NCBI GenBank assembly: GCA_964459985.1
Contig: CAYWOS010000007.1
Coordinates: forward strand, 1-64,000
Reading direction: 5' to 3'
Source: CAYWOS01 sp964459985
GTDB taxonomy: Bacteria > Bacillota > Clostridia > Christensenellales > Aristaeellaceae
DNA: 64,000 nucleotides
The position numbers were made by a program, and so were the translations under genes. Under the pieces are notes generated by a model. That model was not told the origin of the DNA. It did no database searches and saw only the letters and a program-made list of their open reading frames with translations. Shown here piece by piece: positions 8,075 through 16,983 of the stretch (positions are counted from its first letter, which is position 1; each line of letters opens with the position of its first letter).

Positions 8075-9652
8075 TTACTTCCCGGCGTTCATTTCATTGG
8101 TCATGTCCGTGCCGCCGTTGATGTGCCACTGCTCGACCAGCTTGTCGAAGGCCGACAGATCCTCGCCCATGATGATCTTGGTGAAGTTCTCGGTCAGCAT
8201 GGCGTCGAGGGTGGATTTCCTTGTCGCCATGGTGGGCGTCGCCACGCCGCGGAAGGCGTCATAAACGTACTGCTTTTCGTCGATGACCTGAACGCCCACG
8301 CGGTAGGAGCCTTCGCCCGACACCTGGAAGTACGTGCCCACGGAGGTCGGCGTTTTGTCCTCGATCCAGTCGAGCACGAGGTTGTACTTGGATTTCGCGG
8401 CGAGGTTGAGCATCGACGTATCGCCCGTCTCCACCGCGATCGGGATGTACTTGCCCTGATTGTAATCGTCCAGCGCGTTGTGAATCTGCATGGGCAGCAT
8501 GCCCCAGCTGCGCTCGCTGTTGAAGTACGCGGCGTAGGTTTCCTCGTCGGCGTTGAGCTGGATATCGATGAACGCGTTCAGGAGCTTGATCACCGCTTCG
8601 GGATTCTTGCACTGGCTGCTGACGACCACATAGTCGCTCACCGGGAACACGATGGGATGCATCACCGGCTCGCCGTCCGCCGTGGGAATGGGATACGCCT
8701 TGAAATAGGCGTCGGCGCCCGAGGTGTTGACGAGGTCGGCGCCGATGGAATACTCCAGCGAGCTGCTCTCGAACATGATGCCCGATTTGCCCGAAATGCC
8801 GTCGGCGCGCATCGATGTCTTGTCCATGACCGAGAATTCGGGGCTGAAGTAGCCTTTCTTGAACATATCCTGCGCGGCGGCCAGCGCCGTCTTCATTTCG
8901 GGCTGCACGTTGCCGTAGACGAGCTTGCCGTCCGCGCCCTCATACCAGATGTTGGGCAGCGCGTGGAACATGGTGGCGAAGGAGAGGAAGTTGGACAGGC
9001 TCTTGTTCATGCCGATGGCGTAGGTGTCGTCCACATTGTTGCCGTCGGGGTCCATGGTGACGAACGCCTCGCAGAGCGCCTCAAGCTCGGCGTAGGTGGT
9101 GGGCGCCGTCATGTTCAGCTTGTCCAGCCAGTCCTGACGAATCCACATGTACTTGACGCTGGCGATCAGGCCGAAATGCTGGCAGGAAAGGCCCAGAAGC
9201 TGGCCGTCGAACACGCCGGACTGGAAGCCGATGGGATCGGCGTCCTCGAGCATGCGCACGTCGTCGGACGCGTAGGCATTGTACGCCTCGGTCAGGTCGT
9301 ACGCCATGCCCGCCTCGACGATCTGCGCGAGCTGCGCGCTGGAAGCGAGGAATACGTCGGGCAGCGTGTCGGAGCCGATGGCGATGTTGATCTTGCTCTC
9401 ATACTGCGTGCCGTCGGCGTTCCACTCGTCCACGAGGTTGATGTTCAGTTTGTCTTTCGCAAGGCGCGTCCAAGGGTTGTTGGTCGCGGTATCGCCGTTC
9501 TCCCACAGCGAAATCCCCGTGGTTTTCTGCGCGCGGGCGATCGTGACGGTCTCGGCATACGGTTCAAAGGCAAGGGAATTGTCCGCGAGCGCAGCGCCGC
9601 AGAGCAGGCACAGACACATGGCCAGGACAAGCGCGCGAATCCGGGTTTTCAT
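8075..9652 (-). CDS. Extracellular sugar-binding protein, LplA type
   Basis: A 525-residue solute-binding protein of the large LplA class. ATG 9652 follows GGAGG by eight bases; an in-frame GTG at 9661 overlaps that site and is rejected. The signal peptide has a hydrophobic core (residues 5-22) and a probable signal peptidase I cut after Ala23 (ALA-D). Cys13, 15 and 18 do not sit in a proper lipobox. The mature part has the solute-binding fold, with TPTVYAEL-like and DPDGNN features typical of LplA proteins. It heads the operon with two permeases, a glycosidase and an esterase, and its likely ligand is an oligosaccharide. Confidence 0.9.
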   Translation of the reverse strand: MKTRIRALVLAMCLCLLCGAALADNSLAFEPYAETVTIARAQKTTGISLWENGDTATNNPWTRLAKDKLNINLVDEWNADGTQYESKINIAIGSDTLPDVFLASSAQLAQIVEAGMAYDLTEAYNAYASDDVRMLEDADPIGFQSGVFDGQLLGLSCQHFGLIASVKYMWIRQDWLDKLNMTAPTTYAELEALCEAFVTMDPDGNNVDDTYAIGMNKSLSNFLSFATMFHALPNIWYEGADGKLVYGNVQPEMKTALAAAQDMFKKGYFSPEFSVMDKTSMRADGISGKSGIMFESSSLEYSIGADLVNTSGADAYFKAYPIPTADGEPVMHPIVFPVSDYVVVSSQCKNPEAVIKLLNAFIDIQLNADEETYAAYFNSERSWGMLPMQIHNALDDYNQGKYIPIAVETGDTSMLNLAAKSKYNLVLDWIEDKTPTSVGTYFQVSGEGSYRVGVQVIDEKQYVYDAFRGVATPTMATRKSTLDAMLTENFTKIIMGEDLSAFDKLVEQWHINGGTDMTNEMNAGK

Positions 9653-9692
9653 ACAGGACACCTCCGTTTACATCAGCGTTTGCTGTATAAAT

Positions 9693-9722
9693 ATTATACT
9701 TTTCGCCCATAAAGTATATCAA
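9693..9722 (-). promoter_or_regulatory. Promoter of the LplA-type operon
   Basis: On the minus strand, -35 TTGATA (9717-9722) and -10 TATAAT (9693-9698) are 18 bases apart, about 40 bases before the start codon. The YesN regulator encoded just upstream is the natural candidate activator. Confidence 0.65.
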
Positions 9723-9752
9723 GTGCAAGATTCGTACATTTGTATAATCCCT

Positions 9753-10784
9753 TTACCGATCGCGGCGGAACGCCTTGCGGTACTCCAGCGGCGCGTAGCC
9801 CGTCTGCTCGCGGAACACGCGCGCGAAATACTGCGGCGATTCAAATCCGCATTCGGCCGAAACGCCCTGCACGGGCGCGTCGCTGTCGGCCAAACGTTCC
9901 TTGGCGTGCTCGACGCGCAGCCGTTTGACGCAGTCGGTCAGGTTTTCATCGGTCGCCTGACGGTAAACGCGCGAGATGTACGAGGGATTGTACGCGAAAT
10001 GGCTTGCGATGCGGCCAAGCGACAGGTTTTCGCCGAGATGCGCGCGAATGAAGCGCCGCACCTCCTCGGCGAGCGCGCGCTTGTCCGACGTTTCCGGCGC
10101 GCCGTCCGTCAAATCGCGCAGCGCCGTCTGTTCGAGCATGGCGTACGCCTTTTCCCAGTCGGCGCACTGCGCGGGCTGCGACAGCCGCTTGAGCGCACGG
10201 TCCAGCGTCTCCCGGGAAACATGCCGGATAACGAGCGAAAGCGTGCGCTGATACGCGGCCTCGGCCTCGCGATCGTCCATCGGCCGGGATAAAAACGGCG
10301 CGGCGAAGCGCGCGAGCAGCGCGCGCGCCGCCTCGGCGTCGCCCTCCTTGAGCGCGGCGTTCAGCGCGCGCTCGGGGGCGGAAAGCGCGCCGTCCTCCGC
10401 CGCGTCCGCCTTGCCGCGCGCCGCCTCGATCGCCCGCATTTCCTCGAGCACGGTCTCAAGGATCACGTCGTCGTCCTCGGTTTTGAGCAGGTATTTGACG
10501 TTTTTCCGGTTGGCGCGGTACACATAATCGAAGGTCGCATAGCCCGACAGAAAGATCACGTGGCAGTCGGGATTGTTCAAAAAGCTGTGCTCCGCCAGCT
10601 CGAAGCCGGATATGCCCGGCATCCGGATATCGGACAGGAGAATGTCCACGCACTCGCGCGTCATCAGCTCGATCGCCTCGCGCCCGGAAGAGGCCGTGAG
10701 CACCTCGAAAAGCCCGGTGTCCTCAAAGAGCTTTCGCAGCCAGCCCAATACATAGGCTTCGTCGTCCACCAGCATGAGCTTCAT
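9753..10784 (-). CDS. YesN-type response regulator (REC + AraC HTH)
   Basis: A 343-residue transcription regulator. The N-terminal receiver domain has acidic DD at 7-8 and phospho-acceptor Asp52 in LSDIRMPG. A Glu/Ala-rich linker follows, then a C-terminal AraC-type double helix-turn-helix (about 240-340, with the classical FARVFREQTGYAPLEYRK end). Its start overlaps the end of the kinase gene by four bases (ATGA), so the two are translationally coupled. Divergence from the sugar operon is absent; it lies directly upstream of the promoter at 9693-9722, which it probably activates. Confidence 0.95.
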   Translation of the reverse strand: MKLMLVDDEAYVLGWLRKLFEDTGLFEVLTASSGREAIELMTRECVDILLSDIRMPGISGFELAEHSFLNNPDCHVIFLSGYATFDYVYRANRKNVKYLLKTEDDDVILETVLEEMRAIEAARGKADAAEDGALSAPERALNAALKEGDAEAARALLARFAAPFLSRPMDDREAEAAYQRTLSLVIRHVSRETLDRALKRLSQPAQCADWEKAYAMLEQTALRDLTDGAPETSDKRALAEEVRRFIRAHLGENLSLGRIASHFAYNPSYISRVYRQATDENLTDCVKRLRVEHAKERLADSDAPVQGVSAECGFESPQYFARVFREQTGYAPLEYRKAFRRDR

Positions 10785-12517
10785 GCCGCGTCGTCCCCCT
10801 TTCCGGGAATGGACAGCGTGATGCTCAACCCGCCAAGCGCCGAACGCGAAGCGGCGATGCGCCGGCGGCCGCCGTAGAGCAATTGCAGCCTTCTGGCGAT
10901 GTTCGTCAGCGCCGTCATTTCGCCCGCGGGCGGATTCGCAAGGCGCGCGTCGAGCGCGCGCAGCCCCGCTTCGTCCAGTTCGTCGCCGTTGTCCTCGACC
11001 GTCATCACAAGCTCGCCGTCCGTCAGCGCGAAGGCTACGGTCAGCACGCCGTCCGCCGCCTTGTTCTCCAGCCCGTGCAGAAAACTGTTCTCAATGAGCG
11101 GCTGAAGGATCAGTCTGGGCGTCCTGACGTCCCTGGCGTCGGGCGGCATATCGCCGAAGGAGACGGCAATGCGCCCCGTAAAGCGCTCGGCCTGTATTTT
11201 CGCGTACATCAGCGCATGCTCGTACTCGTCGCGAAAGGGCATGAAATCCTGCCCGCTCCGCGTGATGTATTTGAGATACTTGCCCAGCTCGGCGGACAGG
11301 CGCGCCGCGCGTTCGACATCGCTGCCCTTGATCATGCGGTGCAGGAGGAAATAGCTGTTATAGAGGAAGTGCGGGTTGGTCTGCTCCTGTAGATGCTTCA
11401 GCTCTGCGCGCAGCAAAAGCCGCTCCTGCTTGAGCGTAACGTCGATCAGCGACTGAAGGTGCGCCGCCATGTCGTTGAAATGCGCGAACAGCCGCCCGAA
11501 CTCGTTGTTGAGCGGCGTGTCGAGCCGGATGTCGAGCTCGTCATGCTCCACGCGCGAAAACGCGTCGATCAACCGGCGGAGCGGCTGATCCACCAATCGG
11601 TAATCCATAAAGACATACAGCGCGCCGAGCACGATCACCGCGCCGCTCAAGGCGATCGCCAGCGCGTTCTGCGCGCGGACGCCGTAAAGCCGCGCGGCGG
11701 ACGGCAGCATGACGTACAGATCAAGCCCCGCGTCCGCGCGGGAAACGCGCGTGATCAGGTATTCCTCGCCCATGAGCGAAGCGGCGCGCGTCGTGCCGGC
11801 CTCCGCGCCGCGCATCAGCCCGATCGCGCCGTCCGGCATCGGGGAAGCGATCGTATACAAACCGTCCAGAACATCAAGCGCGTAAAAAACACCGTCGTCC
11901 GTCGAAAGCGCGTCCGAAAGCTCCGAAAGCACGGCGTCGTCGGCAAACTCGGCCAGCAGAACGGAGTACAGCGTTTCGCTCAAACTGCTGTACGATTTGA
12001 CGGGCGTGATCACGCGCCCGCCGTCCACCTCGAGCAGACGCCCCCAGCCGTCGGCGCGCGCGCGGAAATCCGCGTCCTCCCCGTCGCCGTAGCGGACGAG
12101 GCTGCCCTTGACGGAGCCGTCCGCGTTGAGCATCACGCGCTCCTTGGGCAGATACACGCTCACGTTCCGCAAAAGGGCGCTGCTGTCCTTGATCAGCGTG
12201 AGCTTGCTCTGCACGCGCGAGATGGCGGACACGCGCTGCTGGATATCCAGCGAGTCGGACAGCCGCGTCAGGCTGTTGAGATCGGCGTCGTCCAGAAGGC
12301 TTTGCAGCAGCGAACGCACGCGGACAAAATGATCGGTCAGCCGGTCGACGACGACGCCGTACCGCGTGCGCATGGCGCCGACCGTTTCTTCGTTCAGGCG
12401 GCTGGCGCTGACGTATAAAAGCACGTTGCTCGCCAGCAAAAAGAAGAACAGCATGCTCAACAAAAGCAGCATCAGCTTTCTGGACGTGGACATACGGCGC
12501 GGGTTCGGCCTGAACAA
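10781..12517 (-). CDS. YesM-type sensor histidine kinase
   Basis: A 578-residue membrane kinase. Membrane span 14-37, an extracytoplasmic sensing region (about 40-280), second span 283-305, HAMP (306-360), and a His_kinase domain with His383 in NPHFLYN, followed by an N-box with LQPLIENSFLHG and a G1 box VEDNG. The start is TTG 12517, because GGGGAG lies eight bases upstream; the internal ATG 12493 is less well placed. It partners the overlapping YesN gene. The pair likely senses a sugar or cell-wall-derived oligosaccharide that the adjacent ABC importer takes up. Confidence 0.94.
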   Translation of the reverse strand: MFRPNPRRMSTSRKLMLLLLSMLFFFLLASNVLLYVSASRLNEETVGAMRTRYGVVVDRLTDHFVRVRSLLQSLLDDADLNSLTRLSDSLDIQQRVSAISRVQSKLTLIKDSSALLRNVSVYLPKERVMLNADGSVKGSLVRYGDGEDADFRARADGWGRLLEVDGGRVITPVKSYSSLSETLYSVLLAEFADDAVLSELSDALSTDDGVFYALDVLDGLYTIASPMPDGAIGLMRGAEAGTTRAASLMGEEYLITRVSRADAGLDLYVMLPSAARLYGVRAQNALAIALSGAVIVLGALYVFMDYRLVDQPLRRLIDAFSRVEHDELDIRLDTPLNNEFGRLFAHFNDMAAHLQSLIDVTLKQERLLLRAELKHLQEQTNPHFLYNSYFLLHRMIKGSDVERAARLSAELGKYLKYITRSGQDFMPFRDEYEHALMYAKIQAERFTGRIAVSFGDMPPDARDVRTPRLILQPLIENSFLHGLENKAADGVLTVAFALTDGELVMTVEDNGDELDEAGLRALDARLANPPAGEMTALTNIARRLQLLYGGRRRIAASRSALGGLSITLSIPGKGDDAA

Positions 12518-12580
12518 ACGATCATCTCCCCTGAAAAAACACCGGGCGAAGGGAATCAGCGACGCCGCGCCGCCGAGCGG

Positions 12581-15088
12581 CTACCGCGTGCGCGCCTTGA
12601 GCACGAGATCGTCAAGATCCCGCCGCAGTTCGCCGATGATCGCGCCGCCGCCCTTGAGAACAGCCGCCGCCGTCAGACCGTCCGGCGAAAACCCGACCGA
12701 TCGGATCACCTGATCGTCCGTGCCGTTCAGCAGGTGCGTCATGGTCTTTTCGCCGGTCGCCAGCGTCATGATCATGCGGTAATTATCCGTCGAAATAACG
12801 CGCGCGGCGTTGTCCTCCTCGTCCATGGCGATGAGCTTGCCGCCGTCTGGCGAGAAGCACAGAAAACGCACCTGACGTCCCGCGTACACGCTGCCGAGCA
12901 ATTCGCCCGTTTTTACGTTATAAAACAATACGTTGCTCTGGTACCCCGCCGTCGCCAGCACGTCGCCGTAAAACGCGGCGTCCAGCATGGCGTAGCTCGA
13001 ATCGAAGAACGTCCGGACGGGCGCGGCGCCCTGCGCGAGCGCGTAGACCTCGACATAGCCGTCGGGGTACAAAAGCGCGTGATACGCGCCGTCCGGCGAC
13101 ACATGATAGACATACGGCGAAAACGTCCTCGGCGTCCCGGTATCGTAGGTCTGCGCGTAATGCGACGGCTCGATCGGCAGCGAGCCGTAGAACAGATCGT
13201 CCGGCGAATACAGCGACTGCGCGTCATACGTATCGGTTTTGCTCACGGCGGAGGCGTGCGGCAGCAGCCTGACGACGCAGCCGCCCGAGCGCAGCGGCAG
13301 CAACAGCGCGTCGCGCCCCAGCGCAAAGCCGTAGGTCAGGACGGACTCGCCCGGCGTATACGCAACGCGCCCGGTGCGCGCGTCATACACGTTGATCGCG
13401 CCGTTGGAGGCGAGCAGATATTCGCCGTCCTCCATAAAGCGCAGGCTGTAAACCGTATTGCCGGAATTGAGCGACGCGCTCCACAGCGTTTCGCCCGTCC
13501 GCGCGTCCAGCATCCTGACGCCGTCGGTCCCGTTCACGGCGTCCGCCAGATACAAGCCGTCCGGCGAGAGCACGGCGGCTTCGCCGACGTCTCGCGCCTC
13601 GCAGACGGGCTCAAGCGTATCGGTGCGGAGAAATCGCGTCGTATCGCCCTTGAGCGCGATAAAGAGGCCGTCGGGCGTAAAGCGCGCGGAGACGGCGTCC
13701 GCGCTGTCGGCGATCGTCGCGGCGCTTCCCCGCGTCAAGTCAAGCAGCGCGACGTGATCGGTCACGACCAACGCCCGCGCGCCGTCGGCGCTCATCGTCA
13801 AAGCGCCCGACAAAGCGTCCGTTCCCCCCGCATAGCCCGTGCCTTCGATCGGAAAAACCTCGCCCGTGCGGAGATCGATGAGCGCGATACGGTCGTTCGC
13901 TCCCCGCCCGACCGCGCGCCCGCCGACGGCGACGCCGTTCGGGATCGTTTCATATCCCATTTTCCCGATATCCCGCGCGGCGATCAGCGCGCCCGTATCG
14001 GGCGAAATCAGGCTGACAAGGCCGTTCACGACGGTGTACAGGCAGTCGCCCTCGGGCGTGAAGCCGTAATTCCCCAAATACAGCGCGCCGGGCGTCCGTA
14101 CCCCAAACAGCCTTTCGCCCGAGGCGACGTCGTACACCGCGATGTCGGACTCGCCCTCGACGCAGGCGGCATAGCGATCGTGAGGCGATATGCGCGCACC
14201 GCGATGAATGCGCCCGTTATCCTTGAGCGAGGACACGCGCGCGAACGGCTCGGGATACAGCGCGTATTCCAGCGCCGCGCCGATCGCCCGGTCGTAGCGC
14301 CCGTCCATGTCGCGGCTTTGGTCATAGGCGGCGAGCGCCTGCGCCGCGCCGTCCGACAATTCGCCGTCGCCCGTGCTGCGCTCCGATTTCTCGATCAGGA
14401 GCTGCACGGCGGCGTTTTGCGCGATATCGCGCTGTTCCTTCACGCGCGCGTTCTGCCACAGCGTATAGCCCGTGAACGCCAGCGCGAGCGCCAGCATCGC
14501 GGACAGCGCGAGCGCCGCGAGCCGCAGCCTGCGCTCGCGCGCGCGGCGGCGCAGTTCGTCGTAGGAGACGTTCAGCATGGGCGCGATGACGCGCAGTTTC
14601 TCGCTTTTGAGCCTGCGGATCATTCCCCGCACGCTGTTTGCGCGCACGTCCGCCGCGAGCGGCTCGACGGGGATTTTCTGCCCGTCCCGCTCGATTGTGC
14701 AAAGCTGCTCGGGAAAGCTGTCGCGCGGCTCGCCGCGCGTGAGCACCGTCAGGATGCGCACCCTGTCGGCATGGCCGAGCGCGATGAAGGTGTCGATCTC
14801 CTTCATGCACCACTGCGAGCGCAGAAGATCGGGCGAGCAGACAACGATCAGCCAGCGGCTCTGCTTGAGCGCGGCGTCGATATCGCCGCTTAAGTCGGAC
14901 GAGAGCGGCAATTCCTCCTGATCGCGGAACACGCGCCCCATTTTCTTGCGTCCCGTCGCCTGTCGGATGGCGGCGGGAATCCGGTAATTTTCGATGTAAC
15001 CATGCAGCTTCCGCGCGATCGCCTGATCGGGTTCGACGTGCCGATAGCTGATAAACGCCTCGTAACGGTACTCCTTCTGCTCCGTCAT
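12581..15088 (-). CDS. TIR-transmembrane-beta-propeller protein 1
   Basis: An 835-residue protein. Residues 8-175 form a TIR domain: YEAFISYRH strand A, RDQEELPLSSDLSGDI BB-loop region, IVVCSP, and SQWCMKE with Glu97 at the position of the NAD-hydrolase glutamate. A basic stretch (180-189) precedes one membrane span (about 188-211), predicting the TIR domain inside and the rest outside. The following ~600 residues are repeated beta-propeller blades (VYDVASGERL, LDARTGETLW and SPDG turns). ATG 15088 follows GGAGG by eight bases. It lies after a terminator that closes the Phn operon. It is a paralog of the protein at 19861-22800. NADase activity and any role are inference. Confidence 0.85.
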   Translation of the reverse strand: MTEQKEYRYEAFISYRHVEPDQAIARKLHGYIENYRIPAAIRQATGRKKMGRVFRDQEELPLSSDLSGDIDAALKQSRWLIVVCSPDLLRSQWCMKEIDTFIALGHADRVRILTVLTRGEPRDSFPEQLCTIERDGQKIPVEPLAADVRANSVRGMIRRLKSEKLRVIAPMLNVSYDELRRRARERRLRLAALALSAMLALALAFTGYTLWQNARVKEQRDIAQNAAVQLLIEKSERSTGDGELSDGAAQALAAYDQSRDMDGRYDRAIGAALEYALYPEPFARVSSLKDNGRIHRGARISPHDRYAACVEGESDIAVYDVASGERLFGVRTPGALYLGNYGFTPEGDCLYTVVNGLVSLISPDTGALIAARDIGKMGYETIPNGVAVGGRAVGRGANDRIALIDLRTGEVFPIEGTGYAGGTDALSGALTMSADGARALVVTDHVALLDLTRGSAATIADSADAVSARFTPDGLFIALKGDTTRFLRTDTLEPVCEARDVGEAAVLSPDGLYLADAVNGTDGVRMLDARTGETLWSASLNSGNTVYSLRFMEDGEYLLASNGAINVYDARTGRVAYTPGESVLTYGFALGRDALLLPLRSGGCVVRLLPHASAVSKTDTYDAQSLYSPDDLFYGSLPIEPSHYAQTYDTGTPRTFSPYVYHVSPDGAYHALLYPDGYVEVYALAQGAAPVRTFFDSSYAMLDAAFYGDVLATAGYQSNVLFYNVKTGELLGSVYAGRQVRFLCFSPDGGKLIAMDEEDNAARVISTDNYRMIMTLATGEKTMTHLLNGTDDQVIRSVGFSPDGLTAAAVLKGGGAIIGELRRDLDDLVLKARTR

Positions 15089-15125
15089 GAATCCATCCTC
15101 CGCAGGCATCGCCCGGTATAGTGAA

Positions 15126-15153
15126 AAGCGCGGCAAACCGCCGCGCTTCATGG
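15126..15153 (-). terminator. Rho-independent terminator of the Phn-type operon
   Basis: On the minus strand a 9-bp stem (15140-15148 with 15126-15134) and 5-base loop are followed by a TTTT tract, nine bases after the P-loop gene ends. Confidence 0.7.
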
Positions 15154-15161
15154 ATGCGCCG

Positions 15162-16133
15162 TCATCGTTCCCCGCGCCGCATATCGTCGGTCGCCGCGCG
15201 GATCGCGTCCGTCACCTCGGCGATCCTCGCGGGGTCCCAGCTTTCGGGGCGCTCGCGCAGGAAGGAAGTCTTGTCCACGCGGTTGTCGAACACGCCGACG
15301 GGCAGATGATACGCGCTGCCGTGCGCGGCGACGGCAATGGTATGCGGGCGATCGGACGCGCCGATCAGATACGCCATATCGTCGCAGCCGTAATCGCCCA
15401 GCATGACGGCGAGCGGCACGCCGTGGTGCAGGTTGGAGCCGGGATCGTTCGGATCGGCGCGGTCGCTGTTCTTGCGCCGCGATTCCTCGGGCGTCACGAG
15501 CAGGTACAAAACAGACGCCTTTTGAAGGATTTCAGGACAGAACATCGGCAGCGAATACTGATAGCCGAACGTGCCGGCAAGCGGCATCTGCGCGCCGTCC
15601 GGCCCGCCGCGCGCGCACTCGATCACGACGGTCGCGCCCTCAAAGGTTTCGGGATATCCCGCGTGCTTGTCGTCGAGCATTGTCCGCGCCTCGTTTTCGA
15701 GGAGAACGGCAAGCCGGGCGCGCGTTTCATCGGGCAAAAGCCCGAGCCTCGGCGCGATGCCCGCGCCCGCCGCCGCGCGGTCGATGCGGTCGAATAAAAG
15801 CCGCGCCGCCGAATCGGGCTTCGTCACGCTGCGGTTCATCAGATCGTGATAATCCTCGTTCAAAAGCCCGCACAGCGTGCCCCAGTCGCGCCCGTCCAGA
15901 AAAGGCGCCTCGCCGGGGTAGAACAGCCGCCCGGTACCCATCGCGCAAAGCTCGTCGTCGATGCGGCGCATGAAATGCACGTACGGGAAATCGTCCAATT
16001 GCAGGGTTTTGCCGATATGGAACTCCTCGCGCAGCCTGTCCTCGCCGATATGCGCGAAGAAATTGCGCACCTCGGATTTGCCCGAGGCGGGCAGCGCGAG
16101 CAGCAGCACGATATCAAACACGTCGGAAGCCAT
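15162..16133 (-). CDS. Uncharacterised P-loop NTPase/kinase-like protein
   Basis: A 323-residue soluble protein that I cannot assign to a named family. A Walker A motif sits at the N-terminus (ALPASGKS, residues 13-20), preceded by a hydrophobic strand. LQLDDFPYVHFM and VVIECARGG later in the chain resemble the acidic and Walker-B-like strands of nucleotide or sugar kinases. ATG 16133 is preceded by GAGGGA. It is the last gene of the PhnD-C-E-E operon, 13 bases after the second permease, so it may phosphorylate or otherwise process the imported solute. No carbon-phosphorus lyase genes are present in the window. Confidence 0.7.
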   Translation of the reverse strand: MASDVFDIVLLLALPASGKSEVRNFFAHIGEDRLREEFHIGKTLQLDDFPYVHFMRRIDDELCAMGTGRLFYPGEAPFLDGRDWGTLCGLLNEDYHDLMNRSVTKPDSAARLLFDRIDRAAAGAGIAPRLGLLPDETRARLAVLLENEARTMLDDKHAGYPETFEGATVVIECARGGPDGAQMPLAGTFGYQYSLPMFCPEILQKASVLYLLVTPEESRRKNSDRADPNDPGSNLHHGVPLAVMLGDYGCDDMAYLIGASDRPHTIAVAAHGSAYHLPVGVFDNRVDKTSFLRERPESWDPARIAEVTDAIRAATDDMRRGER

Positions 16134-16146
16134 ACAATCCCTCGCT

Positions 16147-16983
16147 TTATTGGTCGGTCGCCAGTTTGCGGCGGATTTTGGTGGAGACGACCTCGATGAG
16201 CAGCACCAGGAGCACCAGTCCCAGCAGCATCGCGCCCGTATCGCTCCACCGGCGGTCGTCAATGGCGAAAATCAGCTGCGCGCCGATGCCGCCCGCGCCC
16301 ACAAGCCCGAGCACCGAGGCGTTCTTGACGTTGATGTCAAGGCGGTAGAGGACGTTGGAAACAATGCTCGAGGAAAGCTGCGGGATAATGCCGTAGCGCA
16401 CCTTCTGGAAGCCCGTGCAGCCCGAGGCGTCGAGCGCCTCGATGACGCCGGGATCGATATCCTCGATGGATTCGACCAGCATTTTGGACAGCATGCCGAT
16501 GGAGCCGATGGTCATGGTCAATACGCCGGCGAACGCGCCCGGCCCGACCGTTTTGACGAACATGATGCCGTACATGATGGACGGGAAGGAGCGGATAACC
16601 GTGATAATCGCCAGACAGATCAGATTGATCCAGCGCGGCGCGATGTTGCGGCTGGAAATGAACGCCAGCGGAATGGCGAACACCGTGCCGATCACCGTGC
16701 CCAGAAAGCCGATCGAGAACGTTTCGAACAGCATGTAGAACAGCCCCGAGGGGCTCATGTCGCTGATGACGTCCCACGAAGGCGTGACCAGTCCGAGCAG
16801 CGCGCTTTTGACGATCGCCCAGCCGCGCTCGGTCACGCCGTTGAACTCCACGGTGAACCGCGTGAGGATGATGGTGAGCGCAACGCCGACAAACACGCAG
16901 AGGAATTTGGGCAGCGTGCTTGGAAAGCGGTCCAGCTTTTCCGCCAGCGTAGCGTTCCGGACGGGCGTATTCGGCTTGCTCAT
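16147..16983 (-). CDS. phnE: Phosphonate-type ABC transporter permease 2
   Basis: A 278-residue membrane protein with the PhnE-specific VGAGGIG loop near the C-terminus and several spans. The start ATG 16983 overlaps the stop of the first permease (ATGA), which fixes the start and implies translational coupling. Two different PhnE-like permeases form the channel together with the PhnC-type ATPase. The family imports phosphonates, phosphite or other small phosphorus compounds; some members carry unrelated solutes. Confidence 0.93.
   Translation of the reverse strand: MSKPNTPVRNATLAEKLDRFPSTLPKFLCVFVGVALTIILTRFTVEFNGVTERGWAIVKSALLGLVTPSWDVISDMSPSGLFYMLFETFSIGFLGTVIGTVFAIPLAFISSRNIAPRWINLICLAIITVIRSFPSIMYGIMFVKTVGPGAFAGVLTMTIGSIGMLSKMLVESIEDIDPGVIEALDASGCTGFQKVRYGIIPQLSSSIVSNVLYRLDINVKNASVLGLVGAGGIGAQLIFAIDDRRWSDTGAMLLGLVLLVLLIEVVSTKIRRKLATDQ

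Noticed and set aside
9743..9748. TATAAT on the + strand
   Set aside because: No gene is encoded downstream on that strand; chance match in an A+T-rich spacer.
12734..14893. 719-residue open frame on the + strand
   Set aside because: Antisense to TIR protein 1, whose frame has clear domains and a ribosome binding site.
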